Below are positions 16,762 through 26,309 of a stretch of 43,358 nt of DNA, one piece after another. Positions within the stretch are counted from its first letter, which is position 1; every line of letters begins with the position of its first letter. The position numbers were made by a program, and so were the translations under genes. This DNA comes from Chitinophagales bacterium (GTDB taxonomy: Bacteria > Bacteroidota > Bacteroidia > Chitinophagales > Saprospiraceae): contig JAKSDI010000136.1 of NCBI GenBank assembly GCA_022360175.1, positions 1 through 43,358 on the forward strand, given 5' to 3'. The notes under the pieces are model-generated. The model searched no databases and was not told where the DNA came from. It saw only the letters and a program-made list of their open reading frames with translations.

Positions 16762-18261
16762 ATGACAAAATACACCTTGGGTCAATTCCTAGTCCTTTCT
16801 GCAATAATAATATCAAGCACCGTTTCACTTTTCGCACAAGAACAACTCGGGCTACGCCTTTCCAACTACGCCGGAATTAACAGCACGATATTAAATCCTG
16901 CCTATCATAGTACAACTCCTTTTAGTTGGGACGTCAATCTGGTAGAAGGCGCTGTCCATTTTTCGAATAATTATGCGTTTTTAAGACAAATCAATATCTC
17001 TCACCTTATTAAAAATCGGGATCAACTGGAATTTGCACTGGCCAGTGATTTTACGGAAGGCCTTACCCCAGGCCCGAATACTGTAGTAGTAGACTTTTTC
17101 AGTTTCAACCGAAGTCGCAATTTCTATGCCATGTCAAGTGTTATGGGCCCTTCATTTTATATACGCTTAACCCCTCAGCATACGATAGGTTTTGTGAGCC
17201 GTGCTCGCTTTGTCGCCAGTGGCAGAGGGATCGATAATGCACTGAGTTATTATCAATATGAGCCCAAGCCTTTTTTCCAGGATATTAATGTTTCTCCTTT
17301 TAGATTAGCCAGTGCCGCCTGGACAGAGTTGGGACTTAACTATGCCTATACTCAACCAACCTCTAATGGCCAATTCTCAATTGGTGTAACGGTAAAAGCA
17401 CTACAAGCATATGAAGGCGGATTCTTTCGAAATGACGATCGCTTCTTCTTACAAAAACTTCCTAATGATTCTCTTGCTGCCAGTGCTGTCAATTTTTCCT
17501 ATGCTTATACAGATAGTAATATAGAATCAGATGATTATGCTCCTGAAAAAAATGGGAATGGCTTCTCTGTTGATTTAGGAGTCGTTTATACCATTGAAGG
17601 CAATAGCGATGCCATTTACGATTGGAAATTTGGAGCTTCCCTTACAGATATTGGGGTATTAAACTTCAAACAAAACGCCAGCTTTCACGAAGTTACTATT
17701 GATGACCTCACTGCTATAGGTACGCAGGCTTATCAGGATTTACAGGGCATTGAAGAAGTAGATGAATTGATTGAAACCTTCAGCTCTCAGGTACTTAATG
17801 ATCCTACTGCTAGTTTACAAGCCAATGATTTTCGGATGGCCCTTCCCGCGGCATTCAGCTTACAAGCCAGCAAATCAATCGGCACTCTTGCCTATCTGGA
17901 TGCTACCCTTGTACAAGGTTTTCCGATGGGCGATGCGGCCTTACAAAGAGGTAGCTTATTGGCACTTGTGCCTCGCTTTGAGCATCGCTGGTTTGGAGCA
18001 GCTCTTCCTATTACTATATCTGATTGGCAGGCAACACGGGTTGGAGCATCAGTCCGCCTTGCATTTCTGACTATAGGCACAGAACATCTGGGCAGTTTTA
18101 TTAGTAACAACGATTTGTACGGTACTGATTTATACGTCAGCCTGAAGATCAATCCATTTTCTATAGGCTCAGGTAATAGAGATCGAAGTAGCGGTTGGGA
18201 AGGACGTGGAAACACCAAAATGAGAGGAAAGAAAGGCAGGGTAAAGTGTTATGAGTTTTAA
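16762..18261 (+). CDS. DUF5723-family outer-membrane protein
   Basis: A 499-residue exported protein with a signal peptide ending near residue 25 (SSTVSLFAQ). The mature part starts with LRLSNYAGINSTILNPAYHSTTPFSWDVNL, typical of the Bacteroidota DUF5723 family and related PorV-like barrels, and alternates short amphipathic strands and glycines expected of a beta-barrel throughout. The C-terminus is basic and glycine-rich (SSGWEGRGNTKMRGKKGRVKCYEF). Family function is not established; an outer-membrane barrel is the reasonable inference. It is divergent from the miniprotein and NPSFE genes, and a terminator at 18353-18384 separates it from the hybrid kinase downstream. Confidence 0.85.
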   Translation: MTKYTLGQFLVLSAIIISSTVSLFAQEQLGLRLSNYAGINSTILNPAYHSTTPFSWDVNLVEGAVHFSNNYAFLRQINISHLIKNRDQLEFALASDFTEGLTPGPNTVVVDFFSFNRSRNFYAMSSVMGPSFYIRLTPQHTIGFVSRARFVASGRGIDNALSYYQYEPKPFFQDINVSPFRLASAAWTELGLNYAYTQPTSNGQFSIGVTVKALQAYEGGFFRNDDRFFLQKLPNDSLAASAVNFSYAYTDSNIESDDYAPEKNGNGFSVDLGVVYTIEGNSDAIYDWKFGASLTDIGVLNFKQNASFHEVTIDDLTAIGTQAYQDLQGIEEVDELIETFSSQVLNDPTASLQANDFRMALPAAFSLQASKSIGTLAYLDATLVQGFPMGDAALQRGSLLALVPRFEHRWFGAALPITISDWQATRVGASVRLAFLTIGTEHLGSFISNNDLYGTDLYVSLKINPFSIGSGNRDRSSGWEGRGNTKMRGKKGRVKCYEF

Positions 18262-18352
18262 AATACACCAGAGCATTAGTGTATACGCTGAATACTTCTG
18301 ATGGCCTATAACATTTTGTCTCCGTTCTCGTAGAATAAGTGTTAGTATATGG

Positions 18353-18393
18353 CATTACTTAGCTTTAACTAAAGTTAAGTAATGTCTTATTTT
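18353..18393 (+). terminator. Intrinsic terminator between the DUF5723 and hybrid kinase genes
   Basis: CATTACTTAGCTTT (18353-18366) and AAAGTTAAGTAATG (18371-18384) form a 14-bp stem with one G-U pair and an AACT loop, followed by TCTTATTTT. It is 91 bases past the DUF5723 stop. Confidence 0.8.
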
Positions 18394-18452
18394 AACAGGA
18401 ATTATATACCTTAGCCATGAAGAAGAAGCAGTTATAAAACCCAGTATCAGCG

Positions 18453-21281
18453 TTGAAATACCATAAACACATTTGGTGCATTATAGTGCTTATCTGTTTT
18501 GGAGCACTACCCCAGGTTTTTTCACAAAATCTTCAGGAGGATTTAAAACAGAGTGACTGGCTTAAACGAACAGGGAATCGGGAAGCTAGCTTGAGTTTAT
18601 TAAACAAAGTTATTGCACAAAGTGAACTTGAGCAAAATGACATTCTGAAAGCACAGGCACTGTATGATAAAGCGGCCTGGTATAACTATTTCATACAATA
18701 TGATTCTGCTATTATATACGGGCAGCAGGCATTAGCATTTGTTGAGGAGCAGAACTTATCAGATTTACGACCGGAATTTTTACTCCAAAATGGCTGGTTA
18801 GTTCTTAAAAAATATGATACTGAAAAGGCCTTAGAATATTGCAGAAAAGCCAAAGAGCTAGCAGAAAAGCAAGAAAAAACTTCTATTCTAATAGCCTGCA
18901 ATGCCTGCATAGAAGATGCCTTAGGTATATATTATTTAGGTTCGCTAGATGAAGAGTACTATTATCCTGTACTTCATGCCTATGAAAAAGCAGTACAAGC
19001 TTATAAAGAAGAAAAGGATACCAATAACTATGTTTATTTCCTGACCAGATATATAGATTTATATCGGATCAAGGGAGACGCAGATTCTACAAAGATGTTT
19101 CTGCAAGAACTTGAAAGCGTATATGAAAATTATACCAATTATCGCCTGGAGTCTTCGCTTTATTCTATCCGAGCTATCCTGGCAGATATGTATAATGATA
19201 GTGATAGCGTTTATATAAATTTGCGTAAAGCACAGCAGAAAAGCAAACAAATAGGCCTTCCACGATTGGTTCAACACTATTATTTTCGGCTGCATGAACA
19301 CTTTAAAGATTTAAAACTTTACGATAAATCCATTGAAATGTTGGATAGTGCAGTAGCTACTTATCATGTAGATCATATGCATGCGAATGGCTATGATTTG
19401 TACTACTATGTTTATAAAGATGCCGGAAATACAACAAAAGCTTTAGAGTATCTCGAAAAGTGGCACCATAGTGAAGATTGGGAGCGCAAAAATGCAAAAA
19501 TGGATCTGATTACTGAGTGGGAAACCAAATATAAAACTCAGGAAAAAGAGACTTTATTAGAAAAAGAACGGATACAAAGATATTGGCTGAGTGCTTTCTT
19601 ACTCCTGGTTTTTGCTTCTAGTTTATTCATCATTCGCGCTTATCGCAAACAAAAAAAGATTGCCTTAAAGTTAAGTCAACAAAAGCAACTTATTGAAAGC
19701 CAGGCAAAAGAACTTCAACAACTAGACAAAGTTAAAAGCCGCTTCTTTGCGAATGTTGCCCATGAACTACGTACTCCATTAACCCTTATTTTAGGCCCTG
19801 TCAGCTCTATCTTAAAAAGAGGGGGGATGGATAATCAGAATTTATCTTTATTAAAATTAGTACAACTCAATGGTGCACAATTACTTAAATTAATCAATTC
19901 TATCCTTGATCTTTCCCGGCTTGAATCAGGAAGACTAGAGCTTAAGGAAGAGGCAGTTATTTTATATCCTCTAATCAAACGTATCATTTCTCAATTTGAG
20001 TCGAATGCTCAAATACAGAAAATTGAGCTGGTTCTTATTTATCATCTGGATGCTTATCTGAAAATCCAGCTAGACATTTCTAAATTTGAAACCATACTCA
20101 ACAATTTACTTTCCAATGCCCTGAAATTTACTCCCCAGGGAGGCCGTATTGAGTTAACCTGTAAAGATTTAGACAATAAAATTAGCATATCTGTATGTGA
20201 TACTGGTTCGGGCATCCATCCAGATGATCTTCCTTTTGTTTTTAACCGTTTCTATCAAACCAGGCAAGTCAATGCTCCCGTAGAAGGAGGCTCAGGAATA
20301 GGCCTGGCTTTAAGCATGGAACTCGCCAAGCTCTTTAAAGGAAACCTATCTGTAGAAAGTGAATTGCAAAAAGGGAGTACTTTCTATTTCACCTTTCCCA
20401 AAAAAGAGGTTTTGGGATTTGTCAAGGAAGTATTCACTGAAGAAGCAGAGGAAGTCCTTCTTTCTTCCAATTCACATAAAAATGGAGCAGTTGTCCTTTC
20501 TAAAGAACTCCTTACTTCCACATCGGATGCTCATCTCCTTTTAGTAGAAGACAATCCAAGCTTGCGCCAATATCTTCAAACAGTATTAGGTAGCCATTAC
20601 CAAATTACAATGGCAGAAAATGGTAAAGTAGCTTTGGATTATCTGGAAGCATCTTCCAAATATCAATTGATCATATCAGATGTGATGATGCCTGTAATGG
20701 ATGGCTACCAATTGCTAGAGCGGTTAAAATCTGACGACCGCTGGCGGCATATTCCTGTTGTTATGCTTACAGCCAGGGCTGAATTGAAAGATAAATTAAA
20801 GGCACTGAGAATCGGGGTAGACGATTATTTACTAAAGCCTTTTGATGAGGAAGAACTATTAGTACGCATAGCAAATCTGATCAACAACTCGAAGCAACGC
20901 CAGGAAGTAGTAGAATTAGAAGATGCATCACAAACACCTCCAGCACCTTCTATTTCCAAAGCAGAAATGGATTGGCTGGAGCAGGTAGAGCAGATCATAC
21001 AAGCAGAAATCCAGAATACCCAATTGACTCAAACCCAGCTAGCCGAATCTTTTTTCCTCAGTGAACGTCAGTTTCGTAGAAAAATAAAAAAGATAACGGG
21101 CCTCACGCCTAATAAATACATTAGGGAAATCAAATTGCAACATGCCAGAAGCTTATTAGAAGGCCGTACTTACCTTACTGTATCAGAAGTAGGTTATGCG
21201 ATTGGCTTTGGAAAACCTGAATATTTCTCCAAATTGTATAAAGAACGATTTGGGAAGTTGCCTTCTGAATATTTGGTGTAA
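18453..21281 (+). CDS. TPR-containing hybrid two-component regulator (kinase-receiver-AraC), TTG start
   Basis: One-polypeptide signalling protein of 942 residues. In order: signal peptide (1-25, IVLICFGALPQVFSQ), a periplasmic region of TPR-like helical repeats (about 30-350), coiled coil, membrane helix (about 376-396), HisKA with H437 in VAHELRTPLTLILGP, HATPase_c with NNLLSNALKFTPQGG, DTGSGI and GGSGIGLAL, a receiver with D743 in IISDVMMPVMDGY and a KPF motif, and a C-terminal AraC-type helix-turn-helix ending PSEYLV. Periplasmic TPRs replace the beta-propeller sensor of carbohydrate-responsive HTCS proteins. The only start preserving the signal peptide is TTG at 18453; a 6-codon in-frame leader ORF (18417-18437) precedes it. 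The TPR-CHAT gene follows after 155 bases and is a candidate target or partner. Confidence 0.92.
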   Translation: MKYHKHIWCIIVLICFGALPQVFSQNLQEDLKQSDWLKRTGNREASLSLLNKVIAQSELEQNDILKAQALYDKAAWYNYFIQYDSAIIYGQQALAFVEEQNLSDLRPEFLLQNGWLVLKKYDTEKALEYCRKAKELAEKQEKTSILIACNACIEDALGIYYLGSLDEEYYYPVLHAYEKAVQAYKEEKDTNNYVYFLTRYIDLYRIKGDADSTKMFLQELESVYENYTNYRLESSLYSIRAILADMYNDSDSVYINLRKAQQKSKQIGLPRLVQHYYFRLHEHFKDLKLYDKSIEMLDSAVATYHVDHMHANGYDLYYYVYKDAGNTTKALEYLEKWHHSEDWERKNAKMDLITEWETKYKTQEKETLLEKERIQRYWLSAFLLLVFASSLFIIRAYRKQKKIALKLSQQKQLIESQAKELQQLDKVKSRFFANVAHELRTPLTLILGPVSSILKRGGMDNQNLSLLKLVQLNGAQLLKLINSILDLSRLESGRLELKEEAVILYPLIKRIISQFESNAQIQKIELVLIYHLDAYLKIQLDISKFETILNNLLSNALKFTPQGGRIELTCKDLDNKISISVCDTGSGIHPDDLPFVFNRFYQTRQVNAPVEGGSGIGLALSMELAKLFKGNLSVESELQKGSTFYFTFPKKEVLGFVKEVFTEEAEEVLLSSNSHKNGAVVLSKELLTSTSDAHLLLVEDNPSLRQYLQTVLGSHYQITMAENGKVALDYLEASSKYQLIISDVMMPVMDGYQLLERLKSDDRWRHIPVVMLTARAELKDKLKALRIGVDDYLLKPFDEEELLVRIANLINNSKQRQEVVELEDASQTPPAPSISKAEMDWLEQVEQIIQAEIQNTQLTQTQLAESFFLSERQFRRKIKKITGLTPNKYIREIKLQHARSLLEGRTYLTVSEVGYAIGFGKPEYFSKLYKERFGKLPSEYLV

Positions 21282-21436
21282 ATACTTTCGGCTCACTTAT
21301 CCAGCCATTACAACTTTAACATTATTTGCTTCCAATACATACCCACTTATTCTATCAGGATTAATAAATTAGCAGTATGCTCAGCATGTTCATAAATGCT
21401 GGATACACAGCCTACTAACCTACATTTATTAAATAG

Positions 21437-24400
21437 ATGATGAACACCTCCCTGAAACTGCTCCTTTGCGTGTTTTTATTAAACATGCCTATAGATATCA
21501 TTGCTCAGCAAGAGCAGGCAGTACTCGATCGACTAGCAGACAACTTAAACTATCAAACGGCTCAGCAAGCTCAGGCAAAAGAAGAATGGGATGAAGCGAG
21601 GGCTGCGTATAAATTAGTACTGACCGATATAGAAAAGCAAAAAGATTGGGATGCTTTTATTGTACTAATTAAGGCTTATGCAGCGACCTATGCCGGGCAA
21701 AAAGATTATAAAGATGGGATTGATTTCTGCACCAGTGCTTTATTAGAAAGTAAAGCGACACTATCCTACCAGCAAGAAGAAAAAGTAAGATATGCTATAG
21801 GCAAAATTTATTATACTAATAGAGATTGGGAAGGGGTCTTTACTTACTGGCAGGAATATTTGACCTTCCTAAAAGATCACTATCCTTTAAATTCAAATTG
21901 GAAATACGCAGAAGCTTATTGGTGGGTTGCTATAGGTGAAAAATACGCTGGGGTACGAGATAAGGAGATTGATCATTTACTGAACGCTAAAGCAGTCATT
22001 ACAAAATTACTTAATGAGCAAGCATCCCTAGATAAGAATAGTCCTAACTATATAGTTTTAGAACGCGTATTTCGAGAAATTTCCTGGTATTATATCTACC
22101 ATAGTGCCGAAGTAGAAAAGGCTCAGGCAATTCTGGAGGAATCAATTGCACTGATGAAGCTACTTTTTGGGAAAGAAACATCAGAAGCAGCTTATTATTA
22201 TTTTGCTTTGGGTGATACCTATCGTATGAACCTTGGAGAGTATAATACAGCTATCGAATACTACGACAAAGCTCTTTATGCATTAAAAGATGAAGATCCA
22301 TTTGAGGAGTTTGGGTTCATCTATTTAACAATATCTCATTGTTATACTAATCTAGGAAAGTATGAAAAGGCCATCGAATATCTAAAGCCTTGTCTTGGAG
22401 TGGATCGAGGTATCCTCGGGGTTCCTCGGTATAAAATAGATTTTTATATTAATCTCGGAGCTGCTTATTTAAAAGTTGGAGATGTTAAAAGCTGCGAACA
22501 ATATTTAAAAGAAGCGGATCAACTCCTGCAGGAATTCACTCAGACAGTTAAGGATAAAAGAGAGTCGCTGCATATTCAAAGAGGTTTAAGGTATAACTAT
22601 GCTCAACTTTACAAAAAAACAGGGAGATCACACCTAATCAAGAAAAATTACCTCGAAATGGCCAATGACTATCCAGTAGAGGAGACCCCTGATGCTGACA
22701 TTCCAATATTAACAGACATTACCCAGATTTATTTACAAGAAGGCAATATAGATTCAGCGCTTCACTATAACAGCCGAGCCCTATCCCATGGCTTTCACAA
22801 TGGCTATCAGGAGAAAGACGGCATATCACCCAATTTGGATGATCTCGTGGGGGCTTCTTCTTTTTATAAAGTACTTAAACAAAGAATACAGATTTGGATG
22901 ATGAAAGCCCAATTAAGTGGTAATCAAGCCCAACAAATCAAGTATTTTGATAAGGCAATAGCAGCCGCTGACTTTTCCGATGAAGTGCATCTGCATTACC
23001 TCCAGAAAATGAATGTAATAAGAGCTTCTGAAAGTAGAAATATTATAAAACACTCAATCTCCAACTATCGGCAGGGAATATTGGCTGCTTCTGCTTACAA
23101 CCTATTATATCCCAACGAAGAAACTATCCAGAAAGGCTTCTATTTCACGCAAAAAATGAAAGCCCAGCAACTTTGGATGGCTTTATTAGCAAGTGAGGCT
23201 AAAAGGGTTGGAAAGCTGGACGAAACAATCCTGGAAAAAGAAGCCAGCCTGATGAACCAAATCACGAACTTGGAAAAGGAGATAGAAAAGGCACTGGAAG
23301 CCAAAGATACAGTCACCTATAATCGTTTGAAATTTGAAGATTTATTCGAACAAAAAGAGGCTCATGCAGCTCTGCAAGAACGTGTAGAGCAAGAGTTTCC
23401 AGATTATTATGCTTATAAATACAATTTCAAAGCCGAAACAGAACAATCATTGAACGCATTGTTACAAGCTTCGGAAGTCTTGATAGAATACGTTATAACA
23501 GATACCAGTTTATTGATTTTCACACTCACCAAAGATACCCCCATTAAACTGTTTGATGTGCCAATAGATACGACTCTGTTGGGGCAGCTTCAGCAAATGA
23601 ATGAGTTATTGCAAAACTCCAGCATGAATCGCCCGGGAAGTAGAAATAAATTCCTCAGAGCAAGCCATGCCTTATATCAACAATTCATCGAACCAATTGA
23701 AGCCGAGTTGGAAAAAAAGAACAGGCTTATCATTATTGGAGATTTACTAACTAATTATATTCCTTTTGAAGCGCTGGCTACTACTGCTGAATCTTTACCT
23801 TTTTCTAAGGTGGATTTCCTTATTCGCCAATTTGAAATCAGTTATCATTATTCTTCCAGCTTATTTGCTAAAGCCAGGCGCATTAAACAAAATAACCAAA
23901 CAACTAACATTTTTGCTTTTGCTCCTGTATATGATTCGCCGGAATCAACTAAAAGCGAAAGAGAGACTACCTCCTCTAATATTAATTTTACAACTGATAG
24001 ATTAAGAGCTTTTGATGAAAATGGAACCTATACGCCGCTACCGGAGTCGGCCAGAGAAGTAGAAACTATTGTGCAGTTATTTGAAAAGCAAGGGCACAAC
24101 AATAACCTACTGGCAATGCGAAAGGCGGCTCACGAGGCCTCTTTAAAAACAAACTTAGCCCGCTCCTATAGATTTATCCACATTGCCAGCCATAGCTTTG
24201 CCAATTTAAACAATCCAAAGTTTTCAGGAATCGCCTGTATCCCTCCTGAAGCAACCAATAATCAGGAAGATGGTGTACTATTTATAAGTGAGATTTACAA
24301 TCTCAACATTCAGGCTGATTTGATAAGTTTGAGTAGTTGTGAAAGTGGGTATGGTAAAGTCGAATTATCTGAAGGAATTATTGGTCTCAACCGGGCCGTC

Positions 24401-24607
24401 ATTTACGCAGGAGGTTCGAATGTTCTTTTTTCCCTATGGAAAGTTTTTGATAAAATAAGTGCTGATCTCATGATCAACTTTTATACGGAAGTACTTTCTG
24501 GTCAAACATATGCCGCAGCGCTTCGATCTGCTAAGCTTAACCTCCTCAATAACAAAGCAACAGCAAGCCCTCATTATTGGAGTCCATTTTTGCTGATTGG
24601 CCGATAA
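21437..24607 (+). CDS. Exported TPR-CHAT caspase-like protein
   Basis: A 1056-residue protein with a signal peptide (LLLCVFLLNMPIDIIAQ, about 1-24), a long array of TPR-like repeats (about 40-560, e.g. EYNTAIEYYDKALYALKDE and GKYEKAIEYLKPCLG), a charged coiled coil (about 595-650) and a C-terminal CHAT domain (about 740-1056). The caspase-like dyad is H919 in HIASHSFANL and C968 in LISLSSCESGYG, followed by EGIIGLNRAVIYAGGSNVLFSLW, so the peptidase is predicted active. CHAT-TPR proteins are clan CD peptidases often activated by partner binding. The signal peptide argues for an envelope location, unlike cytosolic CHAT effectors of CRISPR or gasdermin systems. Its upstream neighbour is a TPR hybrid kinase. 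Confidence 0.92.
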   Translation: MMNTSLKLLLCVFLLNMPIDIIAQQEQAVLDRLADNLNYQTAQQAQAKEEWDEARAAYKLVLTDIEKQKDWDAFIVLIKAYAATYAGQKDYKDGIDFCTSALLESKATLSYQQEEKVRYAIGKIYYTNRDWEGVFTYWQEYLTFLKDHYPLNSNWKYAEAYWWVAIGEKYAGVRDKEIDHLLNAKAVITKLLNEQASLDKNSPNYIVLERVFREISWYYIYHSAEVEKAQAILEESIALMKLLFGKETSEAAYYYFALGDTYRMNLGEYNTAIEYYDKALYALKDEDPFEEFGFIYLTISHCYTNLGKYEKAIEYLKPCLGVDRGILGVPRYKIDFYINLGAAYLKVGDVKSCEQYLKEADQLLQEFTQTVKDKRESLHIQRGLRYNYAQLYKKTGRSHLIKKNYLEMANDYPVEETPDADIPILTDITQIYLQEGNIDSALHYNSRALSHGFHNGYQEKDGISPNLDDLVGASSFYKVLKQRIQIWMMKAQLSGNQAQQIKYFDKAIAAADFSDEVHLHYLQKMNVIRASESRNIIKHSISNYRQGILAASAYNLLYPNEETIQKGFYFTQKMKAQQLWMALLASEAKRVGKLDETILEKEASLMNQITNLEKEIEKALEAKDTVTYNRLKFEDLFEQKEAHAALQERVEQEFPDYYAYKYNFKAETEQSLNALLQASEVLIEYVITDTSLLIFTLTKDTPIKLFDVPIDTTLLGQLQQMNELLQNSSMNRPGSRNKFLRASHALYQQFIEPIEAELEKKNRLIIIGDLLTNYIPFEALATTAESLPFSKVDFLIRQFEISYHYSSSLFAKARRIKQNNQTTNIFAFAPVYDSPESTKSERETTSSNINFTTDRLRAFDENGTYTPLPESAREVETIVQLFEKQGHNNNLLAMRKAAHEASLKTNLARSYRFIHIASHSFANLNNPKFSGIACIPPEATNNQEDGVLFISEIYNLNIQADLISLSSCESGYGKVELSEGIIGLNRAVIYAGGSNVLFSLWKVFDKISADLMINFYTEVLSGQTYAAALRSAKLNLLNNKATASPHYWSPFLLIGR

Positions 24608-24655
24608 TACCTTAACCTTGTTATTGTAAAAACAACACTGCAAAAGCACTAAAAA

Positions 24656-25399
24656 ATGAACATCTCCTACTACTTAAACAGAATTAATTATACAGGTGCT
24701 CTAGCTCCAAATTTGGAAGTATTAAACCATCTCCAAAAACAACACTTATTGAATATCCCATTTGAGAATCTGGATATTCATACTAATACGACAATCAAAT
24801 TGGATACCAGCCTGATTTATGATAAAATCATCAATAGAAAAAGAGGAGGTTTTTGTTATGAGCTGAATGGCTTGTTTTATCAACTTTTAGGTAAACTAGG
24901 TTTTACTGTCAGAATGATTTCGGCAAGGGTTTATGATAAGGAAAAAGGATACGGCCAGGAGTATGACCACTTAGCGATTATGACTCTAATTGATGGAGAG
25001 GAGTTTCTGACCGATGTTGGTTTTGGAGAATTCGTTTTTCATCCTTTAAAGTTCAAAGAAGGCGTTATTCAGGAAGATGAAAGAGGACCATTTTTCATAG
25101 ACCAATACGAAAGCGATTACTACAGAGTGAATAAACTAAAAGATGGTGAAAGCATTCCCCAATATATTTTCACTATAAAATCAAGGTCATATAGGGAGTT
25201 TGAAGAAATGGCTCATTATCATCAAACCAATCCCGCCTCCCATTTCACTCATAAGCGTTTTTTAGGTATTCCCACAGAAAACGGAAGAATTACCCTGGTG
25301 AATAATAAGTTAAAAATTATCAGGGGAGATGTCATTGAAGAAAGAATCATTAATGAAGATGAATACGATCAGGTTTTGAGGAAGTATTTTAAGTTTTAG
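24656..25399 (+). CDS. Arylamine N-acetyltransferase family protein
   Basis: A 247-residue NAT-family enzyme that transfers acetyl from acetyl-CoA to arylamines or hydrazines; natural substrates in bacteria are usually unknown. The catalytic triad is visible: C67 in KRGGFCYELNGLFYQLL, H105 in YDHLAIM and D120 in LTDVGFGEF. The N-terminal LLNIPFENLDIH segment is typical. The length is slightly below the usual 260-280 residues, with a shortened C-terminal domain. It starts 48 bases after the CHAT gene with no visible terminator between, so it may be read through from it, without an evident functional link. Confidence 0.92.
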   Translation: MNISYYLNRINYTGALAPNLEVLNHLQKQHLLNIPFENLDIHTNTTIKLDTSLIYDKIINRKRGGFCYELNGLFYQLLGKLGFTVRMISARVYDKEKGYGQEYDHLAIMTLIDGEEFLTDVGFGEFVFHPLKFKEGVIQEDERGPFFIDQYESDYYRVNKLKDGESIPQYIFTIKSRSYREFEEMAHYHQTNPASHFTHKRFLGIPTENGRITLVNNKLKIIRGDVIEERIINEDEYDQVLRKYFKF

Positions 25400-25563
25400 A
25401 ATATGCTTTGCAACGGAATTTCAATTATCTTTCTGTATTGAAAACACTTACTATCTATTTGCTCTTGGTAAAAGACTAAATTTGAGAAGCAGAACTAAAA
25501 AATTTAACTAGTTGTTATTTAAATAGACTCTTATTCAAAGTGAAATATCTATAAATCGTTAAA

Positions 25564-25818
25564 ATGGCATTATTAATTGAAGATCAAGAACTAGAGTTAG
25601 TTCACATGAGTGAAAGTGAGCTTAGATTAGAGATAGCTATAATGCTCTTTGAAAAAGGAAAAATCTCTACAGGCAAAGCAAGTCAGTTTGCAGGTATGAA
25701 CAAAATACTATTTCTCAAAGAATTAGCAAAAAGGAAAATACCTGTTAATTATGACGAGGAAGAGTTAAATCGGGATTTAGAAACATTAGGCATATCAACA
25801 AATGATAATAGTAAGTGA
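25564..25818 (+). CDS. UPF0175-family small protein, probable antitoxin
   Basis: An 84-residue protein with the UPF0175 pattern: hydrophobic strand, then LRLEIAIMLFEKGKISTGKASQFAGMNKILFLKELAKRKIPVNYDEEEL. The part ISTGKASQFAGMNKILFLKEL is a short helix-turn-helix-like DNA-binding element. UPF0175 genes are usually found directly before DUF3368/PIN-like toxin genes, and here the 3' end overlaps such a gene by 17 bases. Autoregulation of the pair is expected from the family. Upstream is a 164-base A/T-rich gap in which no inverted repeat stood out. Confidence 0.85.
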   Translation: MALLIEDQELELVHMSESELRLEIAIMLFEKGKISTGKASQFAGMNKILFLKELAKRKIPVNYDEEELNRDLETLGISTNDNSK

Positions 25819-26287
25819 TACTACTGCGCTCAGTAATCTTATCCAGATAAATAAACTACAACTTTTACAACATTTATACTCTGAGGTCATCATTCCCACT
25901 AGTGTGTATGATGAATTGTATGTTTTAGTTGATTTAGAAATAATAACAAAAGAAATATTAGATCAAGATTGGATAATTATAAGATCAGTCAAAAATACGG
26001 AACAGGTTAATGACTTACTGAAAGTATTGGATATAGGAGAATCTGAAGCTATAATACTTGCACAGGAACTAAAAGCTGATTATTTATTGATCGATGAAAA
26101 AGAAGGAAGGCTTATTGCGACTAAAAAGCGGATGAAAATAATTGGGACTCTCGGCATTTTATTAAAAGCTAAACAGAAAAACCTAATTAAAAGTGTTGTA
26201 GAAGAAATGGATAAACTAAGACAAATAGGTTTTTGGATAAACGATTCCCTATATTTGAAAATAACGGAACTAGAAAAGAAGCTATAA
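25802..26287 (+). CDS. DUF3368 PIN-like protein, probable toxin
   Basis: A 161-residue protein of the DUF3368 branch of the PIN-domain nucleases. The N-terminus IIVSDTTALSNLIQINK supplies the first conserved acidic residue (D6). Further acidic positions are in DIGESEAIILAQEL and LLIDEKEGR, as expected for a metal-dependent RNase active site. VIIPTSVYDEL and GTLGILLKAKQKNLI are typical for the family. It overlaps the UPF0175 gene by 17 bases, so it is translationally coupled to it. RNA cleavage as the toxic activity is an inference from family membership; the module may also have been domesticated. Confidence 0.87.
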   Translation: MIIVSDTTALSNLIQINKLQLLQHLYSEVIIPTSVYDELYVLVDLEIITKEILDQDWIIIRSVKNTEQVNDLLKVLDIGESEAIILAQELKADYLLIDEKEGRLIATKKRMKIIGTLGILLKAKQKNLIKSVVEEMDKLRQIGFWINDSLYLKITELEKKL

Positions 26288-26309
26288 GGCTTCCTTACGC
26301 ACAAAAAAC

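Noticed and set aside
21382-21401. CAGCAT/ATGCTG hairpin before the CHAT gene as a terminator
   Set aside because: Only 6 bp with no T-tract; too weak to separate the kinase and CHAT transcripts.
21437-24607. TPR-CHAT protein as part of a CRISPR (Cas7-11/gRAMP) or gasdermin defence system
   Set aside because: No cas or gasdermin-like gene is nearby and the protein has a signal peptide.
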